DNA from: Citrobacter amalonaticus
Lineage (GTDB): Bacteria > Pseudomonadota > Gammaproteobacteria > Enterobacterales > Enterobacteriaceae
NCBI RefSeq assembly: GCF_001559075.2
Contig: NZ_CP014015.2
Coordinates: 1,054,001 to 1,118,000, forward strand
DNA: 64,000 nucleotides
Direction: 5' to 3'
In this document: piece after piece, positions 34,863-42,603 of the stretch
Numbering within the stretch: position 1 is the stretch's first letter
How the letters are laid out: the number at the start of each line of letters is the position of its first letter
Notes under the pieces: generated by a model
Told to the model about the DNA's origin: nothing
The model's database searches: none
What the model saw: only the letters and a program-made list of their open reading frames with translations
Made by a program: the position numbers and the translations under genes

Positions 34863-34951
34863 CGTTATGCGCTCCTGTTTCTTTGTTGCTTCAGATATTG
34901 ATGAAAATAGAAATAGCCGCGTAACGAGAAAGCTAATTTGTGAAACCCTGC

Positions 34952-34983
34952 GCATTAAAATGTTTTAAATCGGGTTTTAATGC
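34952..34983. promoter_or_regulatory. Inverted repeat between lgoD and lgoR, candidate LgoR operator
   Basis: GCATTAAAA (34952-34960) and TTTTAATGC (34975-34983) are perfect 9-bp arms separated by 14 bases. They lie immediately upstream of the lgoR ribosome site in the region shared with divergent lgoD. A GntR-family regulator would be expected to bind here. Confidence 0.55.
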
Positions 34984-35001
34984 AGTCAAAAGGAGATCCC
35001 G

Positions 35002-35907
35002 ATGAGCCGTTCGCAAAATTTACGTCACAATGTTATCAACCAGGTGATCGATGATATGGCGCGCGGCCACCTTCCTTCCCCGTTGCCGTCGCAAAGTGCA
35101 TTAGCCGAGATGTACAACATCAGCCGTACCACCGTGCGCCACATGCTGAGCCACCTCAGCGAGTGCGGCGTACTGACTCTGGTCGGCAACGACCACGTCA
35201 TTACCCGAAGCCCCGAACATGATGATGGTTTTGCCTGCACCACCGCCTCCATGGCCGAGCAAAACCGTATTTTTGAGCAGGCGTTTTATACGATGATTAA
35301 CCAACGCCAGCTTCGCGCTGGCGAGACGTTCTCTGAACTTCAACTGGCCAGAGCGGCGGGCGTCAGTCCGGTGGTGGTACGAGAATACCTTTTAAAATTT
35401 GGACGTTACGATCTCATCCAGAGCGAGAAACGCGGCCAGTGGAGCATGAAAAAGTTCGATCAGTCCTATGCAGAACAGCTTTTTGAGCTGCGTGAGATGC
35501 TGGAAACCCATGCGCTACAGCATTTTCTTAATCTGCCGGATGACGATCCGCGCTGGCTGCAGGCCAAAATGCTGCTGGAACGCCACCGTATGCTGCGCGA
35601 CAGCGTCGGCAGCAACTTCCGCATGTTCTCCCTGCTGGACCGTGATTTTCACGCGCTGCTGCTCTCCGCTGCCGATAATATATTTTTTAATCAATCACTT
35701 GAGATTATCTCAGTGATCTTCCATTTCCATTACCAGTGGGATGAGCGCGATCTTAAACAACGTAATATCATCGCCATTGATGAGCATATGACTATCCTCA
35801 GCGCGCTGATTTGCCGCAGCGACCTCGATGCGCTTCTTGCACTGCGTAACCACCTGAATACGGCGAAGCAATCGATGATTCGCTCTATTCGGCAAGAAAA
35901 CGAGTAA
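35002..35907 (+). CDS. lgoR: GntR-family regulator LgoR
   Basis: LgoR (YjjM) controls L-galactonate genes in E. coli. The 301-residue protein has an N-terminal winged-HTH-like segment (LPSQSALAEMYNISRTTVRHMLSHL, about residues 31-55). It also has a second HTH-like block (FSELQLARAAGVSPVVVREYLLKFG) and a C-terminal FCD ligand domain (LFELREMLETHAL...HHYQW...DEHMTIL). The duplicated HTH-like layout is also seen in E. coli LgoR. A strong AAAGGAGAT ribosome site precedes the ATG. The TRAP transporter genes follow on the same strand. Confidence 0.9.
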   Translation: MSRSQNLRHNVINQVIDDMARGHLPSPLPSQSALAEMYNISRTTVRHMLSHLSECGVLTLVGNDHVITRSPEHDDGFACTTASMAEQNRIFEQAFYTMINQRQLRAGETFSELQLARAAGVSPVVVREYLLKFGRYDLIQSEKRGQWSMKKFDQSYAEQLFELREMLETHALQHFLNLPDDDPRWLQAKMLLERHRMLRDSVGSNFRMFSLLDRDFHALLLSAADNIFFNQSLEIISVIFHFHYQWDERDLKQRNIIAIDEHMTILSALICRSDLDALLALRNHLNTAKQSMIRSIRQENE

Positions 35908-36079
35908 ATTAAAAACACATTAAAAACAACAAACCTTTAGCAAGAGCACGATTTCATACAACACATACAGCACCATGATGACTTTCTGCTTACTTTCTGA
36001 TTAGGCAGGATTCACTCTGAATTTTTCCGCCAGTAAAAAAAGTTGGTTTTATTCGTAGACCCCTGGGAGCAAGTAGAAA

Positions 36080-37051
36080 ATGAACAAGATAATAGCCGTG
36101 CTGATTACTGTTTGTACTTTTTTTCTGCCATTCACCATTCAGGCTAAACCGCTTTCTATTAAAGTCGCATATGAGAATAATCCAGGCGAGCCATTAGATG
36201 TGGTGATGCGCTACTGGGCTGAGATTCTGAATAAAAAAAGCAACGGAGAAATAACGCTGGTTCTTTATCCCAGCTCACAGCTAGGGTCAAAACAAGATGT
36301 GACTGAACAAGCCATGATGGGAATGAACGTCATCACGCTCACCGACGTGGCTTTCCTTGCCGATTATGAACCTGATTTAGGTATTTTGTTTGGACCTTAT
36401 CTGACTGACGATCCGCAGAAACTCTTCAAAATTTATGAGAGCGACTGGTTCCGTCAAAAAAATGAAGACCTGAAGAAAAAAGGGATTCATGTGGTGATGA
36501 ACAATTATCTGTACGGCACCCGTCAGATTATTTCTAAAAAACCGATTCGCAAAGTAGAAGATCTTGCGGGGATGAAAATCCGCGTACCCAATAACGTGAT
36601 GCAAATTAAAGCCATTCAGGCAATGGGCGCCACGCCAACCCCTATGCCGCTGGGGGAAGTTTACCCTGCACTGACTCAGGGCGTTATTGATGGCGTCGAA
36701 AACCCGATTTCCGTTCTGCAAGGGCAAAAACTGTTTGAGCAGGCGAAATATCTGTCGATGGTTAATTACCTGACCAACACCTCGGTATGGATTGGCGGCG
36801 AAGCCTTTTTCAGTACGCTCTCTCCTGAGCAACTGGAATTGATTCACTCAACGGGTTATGAAGCGGGTCTCTACAGCCAGAAATTAACGATTGAACGCGA
36901 CGCCGAAATGCTGAAGAGCATGGAAGCGGAAGGCGTCGAAGTGATTTACCCGGATACCGAAGCATTCCGCCAGAAAGCACGCGAAGTGTACACGCAATTC
37001 CCGGAGTGGACGCCGGGTTTGTATGAAACCATTCAACAGCAACTGCAATAA
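36080..37051 (+). CDS. TRAP transporter substrate-binding protein (DctP family)
   Basis: This is the periplasmic solute-binding subunit of a tripartite ATP-independent transporter. The 323-residue precursor has a signal peptide ending TIQA-KP (about residue 22). It shows DctP-family signatures: GSKQDVTEQAMMGMNVITLTD, the conserved arginine-containing segment AGMKIRVPNN, and GEVYPALTQGVIDGVENP. It begins 172 bases after lgoR and heads the P-Q-M set. The ligand is not known; L-galactonate or a related sugar acid is inferred from lgoR/lgoD linkage. Confidence 0.92.
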   Translation: MNKIIAVLITVCTFFLPFTIQAKPLSIKVAYENNPGEPLDVVMRYWAEILNKKSNGEITLVLYPSSQLGSKQDVTEQAMMGMNVITLTDVAFLADYEPDLGILFGPYLTDDPQKLFKIYESDWFRQKNEDLKKKGIHVVMNNYLYGTRQIISKKPIRKVEDLAGMKIRVPNNVMQIKAIQAMGATPTPMPLGEVYPALTQGVIDGVENPISVLQGQKLFEQAKYLSMVNYLTNTSVWIGGEAFFSTLSPEQLELIHSTGYEAGLYSQKLTIERDAEMLKSMEAEGVEVIYPDTEAFRQKAREVYTQFPEWTPGLYETIQQQLQ

Positions 37052-37117
37052 ATACAGGCACAGATCGCCCGGGACCTTTTTCTCTCAAGGCCAGGGCGAC
37101 TCTCTGAAGGAGGATTA

Positions 37118-37591
37118 ATGCGTTTCTTTGGCAAGCTTGTAGAACTGAGCGCAGCACTGGCACTGTTTATCCTGGTGGTCATGACCATTGCCGCCGTATT
37201 TATGCGTTATTTTGTCGGACAGCCCATCCAATGGACTGAGGAAATGTCCGGACTGCTGATGATATGGGTGGTGATGTTGGGCGGTGTGGTGGCTGAACGT
37301 GATCGGGCACATCTGACTATTCCTTTTGTCGTCGATATGTTCCCACATAAAGTCAAACGCATTATTGCCTCGCTGGTTGCCCTGCTGTCCATTGGGTTGC
37401 TGGTTTATATGGCCTGGCTGGGTTATCGACTGGCGGAAATGGCGCAGTATAAGGTCACGCAAATATTAAAAGTGTCCTGGTTCTGGATTGATGTTGCAGT
37501 TCCGGTCGGAACCCTGGCAACGGCAGTTTATACACTCTACTGGTTAATTAATGACTTTAAACAGGCCGATGTCGGTGAGGAAAAACAATGA
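37118..37591 (+). CDS. TRAP transporter small permease (DctQ family)
   Basis: The 157-residue protein has four transmembrane helices and the DctQ signature FMRYFVGQPIQWTEEMSGLLMIWVVMLGG (about residues 28-56). It is the small membrane subunit that couples the binding protein to the large permease. A GAAGGAGG ribosome site lies upstream. Its stop overlaps the start of the large-permease gene (ATGA), so the two are translationally coupled. Confidence 0.93.
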   Translation: MRFFGKLVELSAALALFILVVMTIAAVFMRYFVGQPIQWTEEMSGLLMIWVVMLGGVVAERDRAHLTIPFVVDMFPHKVKRIIASLVALLSIGLLVYMAWLGYRLAEMAQYKVTQILKVSWFWIDVAVPVGTLATAVYTLYWLINDFKQADVGEEKQ

Positions 37592-38859
37592 GCTGGTTAT
37601 TAATTATTCCACTAATGATCGTGTGCTTATTTCTGAATATTCGTGTGTATCTGGCAATGTTTATCGGCATTATTGCCTATTTCCTCTTCTTTTCCACGGT
37701 TCCGATTGAAATTGCTGTTCAGCGGTTGATTGCACCAACCCAAAGCCCGTCCCTGCTGGCGATACCCTTCTTTATTTTGCTGGGTACGCTGATGAGTTAT
37801 ACCGGTATTGCAGAACGTATCCTGCAGGTGGCGAATATTCTGGTCGGTAAAATGCGGGGCGGACTCGGTGTCGCCAATATTCTGGTCAGTACCATGATGG
37901 GGGGGGTCAGCGCCTCAAACCTGGCCGACGCAGCGATGCTGTCGCGCATGATGGTCCCCGAGATGGAGCGTAAAGGCTACAACCGCGCCTTTGCGGCGGC
38001 GATCACCGCCGGGGGATCGCTTGTCACCCCGATTATCCCACCGGGAATTGCCCTGATTATTTATGGTCTGGTGGCAGACGTCTCCATTGGCAAAATGTTC
38101 ATGGCCGGCCTGATTCCGGGTCTGCTCTGTGCGGTGTTGTTAATGTTTACGGTTTATCTGGTTGCCCGTAAAACGAATGCTAAGCCCTCACGCGACACCT
38201 GGCCTACCGGTAAGGAAGCCCTCTTCTCTATTGGGCAGGCATGGCCCGCACTGTTTTTGATTTTTGCCGTCGTAGGGGGGATTCGCGCCAACATCTTCAC
38301 CCCAACAGAAGCCGGTGCGGCTGCGGTACTCATCGTGTTGATTATCGGTTTCTTCATTTATCGTCAAATGACTCTCGGCCATGTCGTGAAAGCGCTGGGA
38401 GAAACGGCACGGGCAACGGCATCGGTCATGTTGGTCATCATGGCAAGTGCCGCGCTCGGTTGGATCTTCTCCATGGAACATGCTGGCGTCGCGGTGGCAA
38501 ACTTTGTCACGACGCTGACAGAAAACAAATACATGTTCCTGTTAATTATCAATATTCTTTTGCTAACACTGGGAATGTTTCTTGAAGGGAATGCCATTCT
38601 GCTGATTCTGGTTCCCTTGCTTAAACCTGTCGTGGCGCATTTTGGTATCGACCCGGTACACTTCGGTATCATCATGATTTTCAACCTTTCCATTGGCGCC
38701 TTCACGCCGCCGGTTGGCACCGTCATGTTATTGGTCTGCAATATTACTCAGGTTTCCGTCGGACAGTTTTTCCGCCAGTCTCTGCCGTTGCTGGGTACCT
38801 TGTTACTCATGCTGTTGCTGGTGACCTACATACCGGCCATTTCGTTATTTCTCGTCTAA
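37588..38859 (+). CDS. TRAP transporter large permease (DctM family)
   Basis: This 423-residue, roughly 12-helix transport subunit belongs to the ion-transporter superfamily and uses a sodium or proton gradient. Visible DctM features include LLAIPFFILLGTLM, the GGVSASNLADAAMLSRMMVPEM and TAGGSLVTPIIPPG elements (about residues 104-155), and NLSIGAFTPPVGT near the C-terminus. It overlaps the DctQ gene by four bases. A GC stem-loop (38872-38899) follows. Confidence 0.94.
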   Translation: MSWLLIIPLMIVCLFLNIRVYLAMFIGIIAYFLFFSTVPIEIAVQRLIAPTQSPSLLAIPFFILLGTLMSYTGIAERILQVANILVGKMRGGLGVANILVSTMMGGVSASNLADAAMLSRMMVPEMERKGYNRAFAAAITAGGSLVTPIIPPGIALIIYGLVADVSIGKMFMAGLIPGLLCAVLLMFTVYLVARKTNAKPSRDTWPTGKEALFSIGQAWPALFLIFAVVGGIRANIFTPTEAGAAAVLIVLIIGFFIYRQMTLGHVVKALGETARATASVMLVIMASAALGWIFSMEHAGVAVANFVTTLTENKYMFLLIINILLLTLGMFLEGNAILLILVPLLKPVVAHFGIDPVHFGIIMIFNLSIGAFTPPVGTVMLLVCNITQVSVGQFFRQSLPLLGTLLLMLLLVTYIPAISLFLV

Positions 38860-38871
38860 GCCGTTCATACC

Positions 38872-38899
38872 GTAACGTCCCCACTCCCGGGGACGTTAC
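38872..38899. terminator. Stem-loop after TRAP permease gene
   Basis: GTAACGTCCCC and GGGGACGTTAC form a perfect 11-bp stem with a six-base loop, 12 bases past the stop. No T tract follows on either strand, so it may stabilise the 3' end rather than terminate by itself. Confidence 0.5.
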
Positions 38900-38957
38900 C
38901 CTGTGACCGGGCGCCGCGTTATACTGCCCTCCTTGTCACTTCATTCCCGGTATCGTT

Positions 38958-39473
38958 ATGCACATCACCTTTCGCTCCAGCTTACCGGCAGATGCTGCCG
39001 CTCTGCCCGCCATTGAACGATCAGCAGGACAGCGTTTTTTAACGGTGCCAGCGCTGGCATGGATCGCGGACGATCACATTGTCAGCGCGGAACTGCACCG
39101 GGAATATGCCGCTAAGGGAATGAGTTGGCTGGCGCTCGCTGACGATCGGCCCGTTGGATTTCTGTTGGGCGAAGCGATGGAGTCGTCGCTGTATATTGCC
39201 GAATTTTCGCTGCATCTGGCGTGGCAGGGTAAAGGCATTGGCCGTCAGTTAATCAACACCGTCGCGCAGTGGGCGCGTGAGCAGGGTTTTACCTCCCTGA
39301 CGCTCACCACTTTTCGCCATGTCGCCTGGAACGCACCGCTGTATCAACATCTGGGATTTGAAATACTGGAAGATGACGCGCTGCCGGCTGCATTACGCCA
39401 GAAGCGAGAGGAAGAAACGGCGCATGGCATCCCGTTTGAATCGCGTTGTGCCATGCGCCTGATGCTTAATTAA
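38958..39473 (+). CDS. GNAT-family N-acetyltransferase
   Basis: The 171-residue protein has the GNAT fold, with the acetyl-CoA pyrophosphate loop QGKGIGRQL (about residues 91-99) and a C-terminal LYQHLGFEIL motif. The substrate is unknown. It converges with tsr and overlaps it by four bases. E. coli K-12 has no gene at this position next to tsr. Confidence 0.88.
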   Translation: MHITFRSSLPADAAALPAIERSAGQRFLTVPALAWIADDHIVSAELHREYAAKGMSWLALADDRPVGFLLGEAMESSLYIAEFSLHLAWQGKGIGRQLINTVAQWAREQGFTSLTLTTFRHVAWNAPLYQHLGFEILEDDALPAALRQKREEETAHGIPFESRCAMRLMLN

Positions 39474-41134
39474 AACGTTTCCCAGTTATCCCCGGTTTCC
39501 GCTACAGCGGCTTTACGCGGTTGAACCGTGGTGGAAACGGACTTCACGTTGGCAGCGCCACGCGCACGCTGCTGTTCCTGCTGGATGTGGAACACGGCAA
39601 CGGCCTGCGTTAGACGGCTGGCCTGCTCTTCCAGCGCGGCGGCGGCGGCGGCAGACTCTTCCACCAGCGAGGCGTTCTGCTGAGTCACGCGATCCATTTC
39701 CGCCACGGCCAGACCAACCTGGTCAATCCCACGGCTTTGCTCATCGGAAGCCGACGCGATTTCGCCCATGATGTCGGTCACGCGGGTTACCGCATTCACA
39801 ATCTCATCCATGGTTTCACCGGCGCTTTCTACCAGCGTAGAACCGACGTCAACACGGCTCACGGAGTCTTCAATCAGGCTCTTGATCTCACGCGCTGCCT
39901 GCGCACTGCGCTGCGCGAGGTTACGCACTTCACCGGCAACCACCGCAAAACCGCGACCCTGTTCACCTGCACGCGCTGCTTCTACTGCCGCGTTCAGCGC
40001 CAGAATGTTGGTCTGGAAGGCAATGCCGTCGATCACGCTGATAATGTCAGCAATTTTCTGCGAACTGGAGGCGATATCGCGCATGGTTTGCACCACGTTA
40101 TCCACCACTTTCCCACCTTTCTGCGCCGTTTCGGACGCACTCAGCGCCAGATGGCTGGCCTGACGGGCGTTTTCGGCGTTCTGCTTAACGGTCGCCGTCA
40201 GCTCTTCCATGCTCGCCGCCGTCTCTTCCAGAGAGGCCGCCTGCTGTTCGGTACGGGAAGAGAGATCGTTGTTACCCATCGCGATTTCGCTGGCGCCGCT
40301 GTAAATGGCGTTTGCGCCGTTACGCACGTCGCCCACGGTACGCACCAGTTCACCCTGCATGTGGCGCAGGCTTTCCGCCAGTTGGCCCATTTCATTGGTG
40401 CCTTCTACATCAATCCGCTTCACCAGATCGCCGCTGGCAATATGACGAATGCTCGCGATCAGGCGATTCATTGGCGCGATCAGAGACAGCTTGATGCCAA
40501 ACCAGACGGCAATAATGACCACCAACACCGCCAACAATACGCAGCCCAGAACCCACATCGCCTGGCTGTAAGAGCTGTTGTTGTCTGCGACCGCCAGGTC
40601 ATACAGACGGTCGTTCTGTTGCAGATAGTTCACATACTGCTTCTCAAAACCATCCTGATAGCCCTGGGTAGGCTGATCGAAAAACTCGTTGATCTTCCCG
40701 GCACCCAGCAACTGGATCAGTTCGGCCAGCGCGTTGTGATAGATATCGTAATTGCGTTTAATTTCTGCCGATGCCGCTTCGCTTTGACGTGGGTCGCGCG
40801 GCAGCGCTTCGTAATCCGCCCAGTTTTTTTCCGCCTGTTTCAAAGAGGCGCTGGCAATCTGCATCAGATCCGCAACGGTCGCGCCGCTGCCGATATTGCT
40901 CTGATCCATCATGTAACGGATACCCGCACGGTTCAGGGTGTTACGCGTTTGCAGCAGCGCCACCCAACTACCATTCAGCGTGGACTGCTGCTGGCGAATG
41001 GTTTGCAGAACGGTGAAGTTCTCTTTGTCATTTTTCAATGCATTAAAGAACAATCCGCCTGATGTGAGTTGTAAAAGGCCAAATAAAACCAGAACCAACA
41101 AGAGGCTGGTCACAATCTTGATACGTTTTAACAT
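39470..41134 (-). CDS. tsr: Methyl-accepting chemotaxis protein Tsr (serine receptor)
   Basis: Tsr senses serine and AI-2 (through LsrB) and signals through CheW and CheA. The 554-residue protein has transmembrane helices near 9-31 and 190-212. The periplasmic four-helix domain carries the serine-site arginine segment TRNTLNRAGIRYMMDQ (about residues 63-78). A HAMP domain (about 213-267), methylation helices and the conserved hairpin tip (FQTNILALNAAVEAARAGEQ) follow. The C-terminal NWETF pentapeptide tethers CheR and CheB. A clear sigma-28 promoter lies upstream. Confidence 0.97.
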   Translation of the reverse strand: MLKRIKIVTSLLLVLVLFGLLQLTSGGLFFNALKNDKENFTVLQTIRQQQSTLNGSWVALLQTRNTLNRAGIRYMMDQSNIGSGATVADLMQIASASLKQAEKNWADYEALPRDPRQSEAASAEIKRNYDIYHNALAELIQLLGAGKINEFFDQPTQGYQDGFEKQYVNYLQQNDRLYDLAVADNNSSYSQAMWVLGCVLLAVLVVIIAVWFGIKLSLIAPMNRLIASIRHIASGDLVKRIDVEGTNEMGQLAESLRHMQGELVRTVGDVRNGANAIYSGASEIAMGNNDLSSRTEQQAASLEETAASMEELTATVKQNAENARQASHLALSASETAQKGGKVVDNVVQTMRDIASSSQKIADIISVIDGIAFQTNILALNAAVEAARAGEQGRGFAVVAGEVRNLAQRSAQAAREIKSLIEDSVSRVDVGSTLVESAGETMDEIVNAVTRVTDIMGEIASASDEQSRGIDQVGLAVAEMDRVTQQNASLVEESAAAAAALEEQASRLTQAVAVFHIQQEQQRARGAANVKSVSTTVQPRKAAVAETGDNWETF

Positions 41135-41165
41135 GTTTTCTCTTTCCGCTAGACAGATACTCTGA

Positions 41166-41192
41166 TTGTCGGCCCGGAATGAGAAAACTTTA
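41166..41192 (-). promoter_or_regulatory. tsr: Sigma-28 (FliA) promoter of tsr
   Basis: On the minus strand TAAAGTTT (41185-41192) and GCCGACAA (41166-41173) are separated by 11 bases, one mismatch from the flagellar consensus TAAAGTTT-N11-GCCGATAA. It lies 31 bases upstream of tsr and puts the receptor in the flagellar class 3 regulon. Confidence 0.9.
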
Positions 41193-41299
41193 TGAGATCG
41201 CGAGGGTTATCACAGGAAATTTGTTCAATTAACTGGCAAAAAATGCGATTACCCTCTACCCGAACGGGAATCAGGCGAGGATGCCTCGCCCGTTCTGCC

Positions 41300-42307
41300 T
41301 TATCTCAGCGCGGAAATATCCTCAAACAGGGAGCGGGTAATCGTCAGCCCTTCCTGTAGCGATTTCTCACGCGAACTGAAGCGTCTTTCTCCCGGCAAGC
41401 GTGCGCCCTGCTCTTGCATTGCGGCAAACAGGGTTTCCGCACGCTCCAGATGATGATGCGCTTCATCCCCGAGGAAGCGGGACGGGTCAAGCGCCAGAAT
41501 CAGCTCACCGCCGTACGGCAGACCGCCCGCCCCCTCATCCCAGGCCAGCGATTCCGCACTGGTCATGTCACCGATGAGCGGCCCGGCCAACAGTTCAACC
41601 ATTGCCGCAAACGCCGAGCCTTTGTGACCGCCGAAGGTCAGCATCGCGCCGTTTAATACCGCTTGCGGATCGGTTGATGGTTGCCCTTCGCTGTCGATAC
41701 CCCACCCTTCCGGAATCGCTTTTCCGGCCCGCTGATGCAACTGGATCTCGCCGCGCGCCGCCGCGCTGGTCGCCATATCAAAAATGTAAGGCGGTTTGCC
41801 TTTGCGCGGCCAGCCGAAGGCGATCGGGTTCGTGCCAAACAGCGGACGCGTACCGCCTGACGGTGCGACCCAGGCGTGACTTGGCGTACAGGCGTAACCC
41901 ACCAGTCCGGCGTCCGTCAGGGGTTCAATATCCGCAAATAACGCCGAAAAGTGAACGCAGCGGTTGATCGCCAGCGCCGCAATTCCGCATGCGCTGGCTT
42001 TACTGATGAGTAATGGCAGCGCCTGTTCATAGGCCACCAGCGAGAACGCGCCGCCAGCATCCGCTTTAACGATAGCGGGCGCCTGATCGAAAATCTGTGG
42101 ACGGGCATCCGCGGAGACTTTTCCTTTACGCAGGGTCTCGACGATCCCCAGCAAGCGCCATAACCCGTGAGACGCACAGCCGTCACGCTCGCCCGCCGTC
42201 ACATTGCGCGCGATAGCATCCGCATGTTCCGCGCTAAAGCCGTTGCAGCTCAGTACCTCACGCGCCAGCGTGTAAGCCTCAGATAAAGTGAGGTTTACTG
42301 TTTCCAT
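41300..42307 (-). CDS. Ldh2/malate-lactate dehydrogenase family oxidoreductase (DpkA-like)
   Basis: The 335-residue product belongs to the NAD(P)H-dependent malate/L-lactate/ureidoglycolate dehydrogenase family. It has GERDGCASHGLWRL near the N-terminus (the conserved SHG), the FGTNPIAFGWPRKG cofactor motif (about residues 166-179) and the FGGHKGSAFAAMVELLAG block. Within the family it looks most like delta-1-piperideine/pyrroline-2-carboxylate reductases, but malate or other 2-oxoacid substrates cannot be excluded. The start METVNLTLSE follows AAGGAGAAC. It is divergent from btsT; E. coli K-12 has no gene here. Confidence 0.8.
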   Translation of the reverse strand: METVNLTLSEAYTLAREVLSCNGFSAEHADAIARNVTAGERDGCASHGLWRLLGIVETLRKGKVSADARPQIFDQAPAIVKADAGGAFSLVAYEQALPLLISKASACGIAALAINRCVHFSALFADIEPLTDAGLVGYACTPSHAWVAPSGGTRPLFGTNPIAFGWPRKGKPPYIFDMATSAAARGEIQLHQRAGKAIPEGWGIDSEGQPSTDPQAVLNGAMLTFGGHKGSAFAAMVELLAGPLIGDMTSAESLAWDEGAGGLPYGGELILALDPSRFLGDEAHHHLERAETLFAAMQEQGARLPGERRFSSREKSLQEGLTITRSLFEDISALR

Positions 42308-42377
42308 GTTGTTCTCCTTATGATGTTGTCGGCAATAAGCGTAGTCGGTATTCACCCTTCGTTGGCGGATTTTTCTT

Positions 42378-42393
42378 TGTGATCTCAGTCACA
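42378..42393. promoter_or_regulatory. CRP site between btsT and the dehydrogenase gene
   Basis: TGTGATCTCAGTCACA has both perfect CRP half-sites (TGTGA-N6-TCACA). It lies in the 296-bp divergent region. E. coli btsT is known to need CRP-cAMP, so this is its likely site; it may also affect the divergent gene. Confidence 0.85.
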
Positions 42394-42421
42394 TAATATT
42401 CGCCGCCCGGCGCTCTTCTTT

Positions 42422-42470
42422 ACCGCTTACTGACACTTCTGACCGCTTAACTCACCATTTGACCGCTCAC
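42422..42470 (+). promoter_or_regulatory. Triple direct repeat, BtsR (YehT) sites upstream of btsT
   Basis: ACCGCTTA (42422), ACCGCTTA (42442) and ACCGCTCA (42462) occur at exact 20-bp intervals. The motif fits the ACC(G/A)CT(C/T)A repeats described for the response regulator BtsR in the E. coli btsT promoter. Three in-phase copies are seen here. They lie 134-182 bases upstream of the btsT start. Confidence 0.75.
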
Positions 42471-42603
42471 TTATTTACCTTACTTTACACGCGCGACTCT
42501 CTGGCAAGATCGTCACCAACATAGCAGTCAAATTACCTCTTCAAACGCAACCCAAACCAAACGGCTTCGGCCAATTATTCATCTTATAAAACCAGGTTTT
42601 ACT

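Noticed and set aside
39737..41062. 441-codon open frame opposite tsr
   Set aside because: It is the antisense shadow of the chemoreceptor's repetitive helical codons, and tsr on the minus strand has full family motifs and a sigma-28 promoter.
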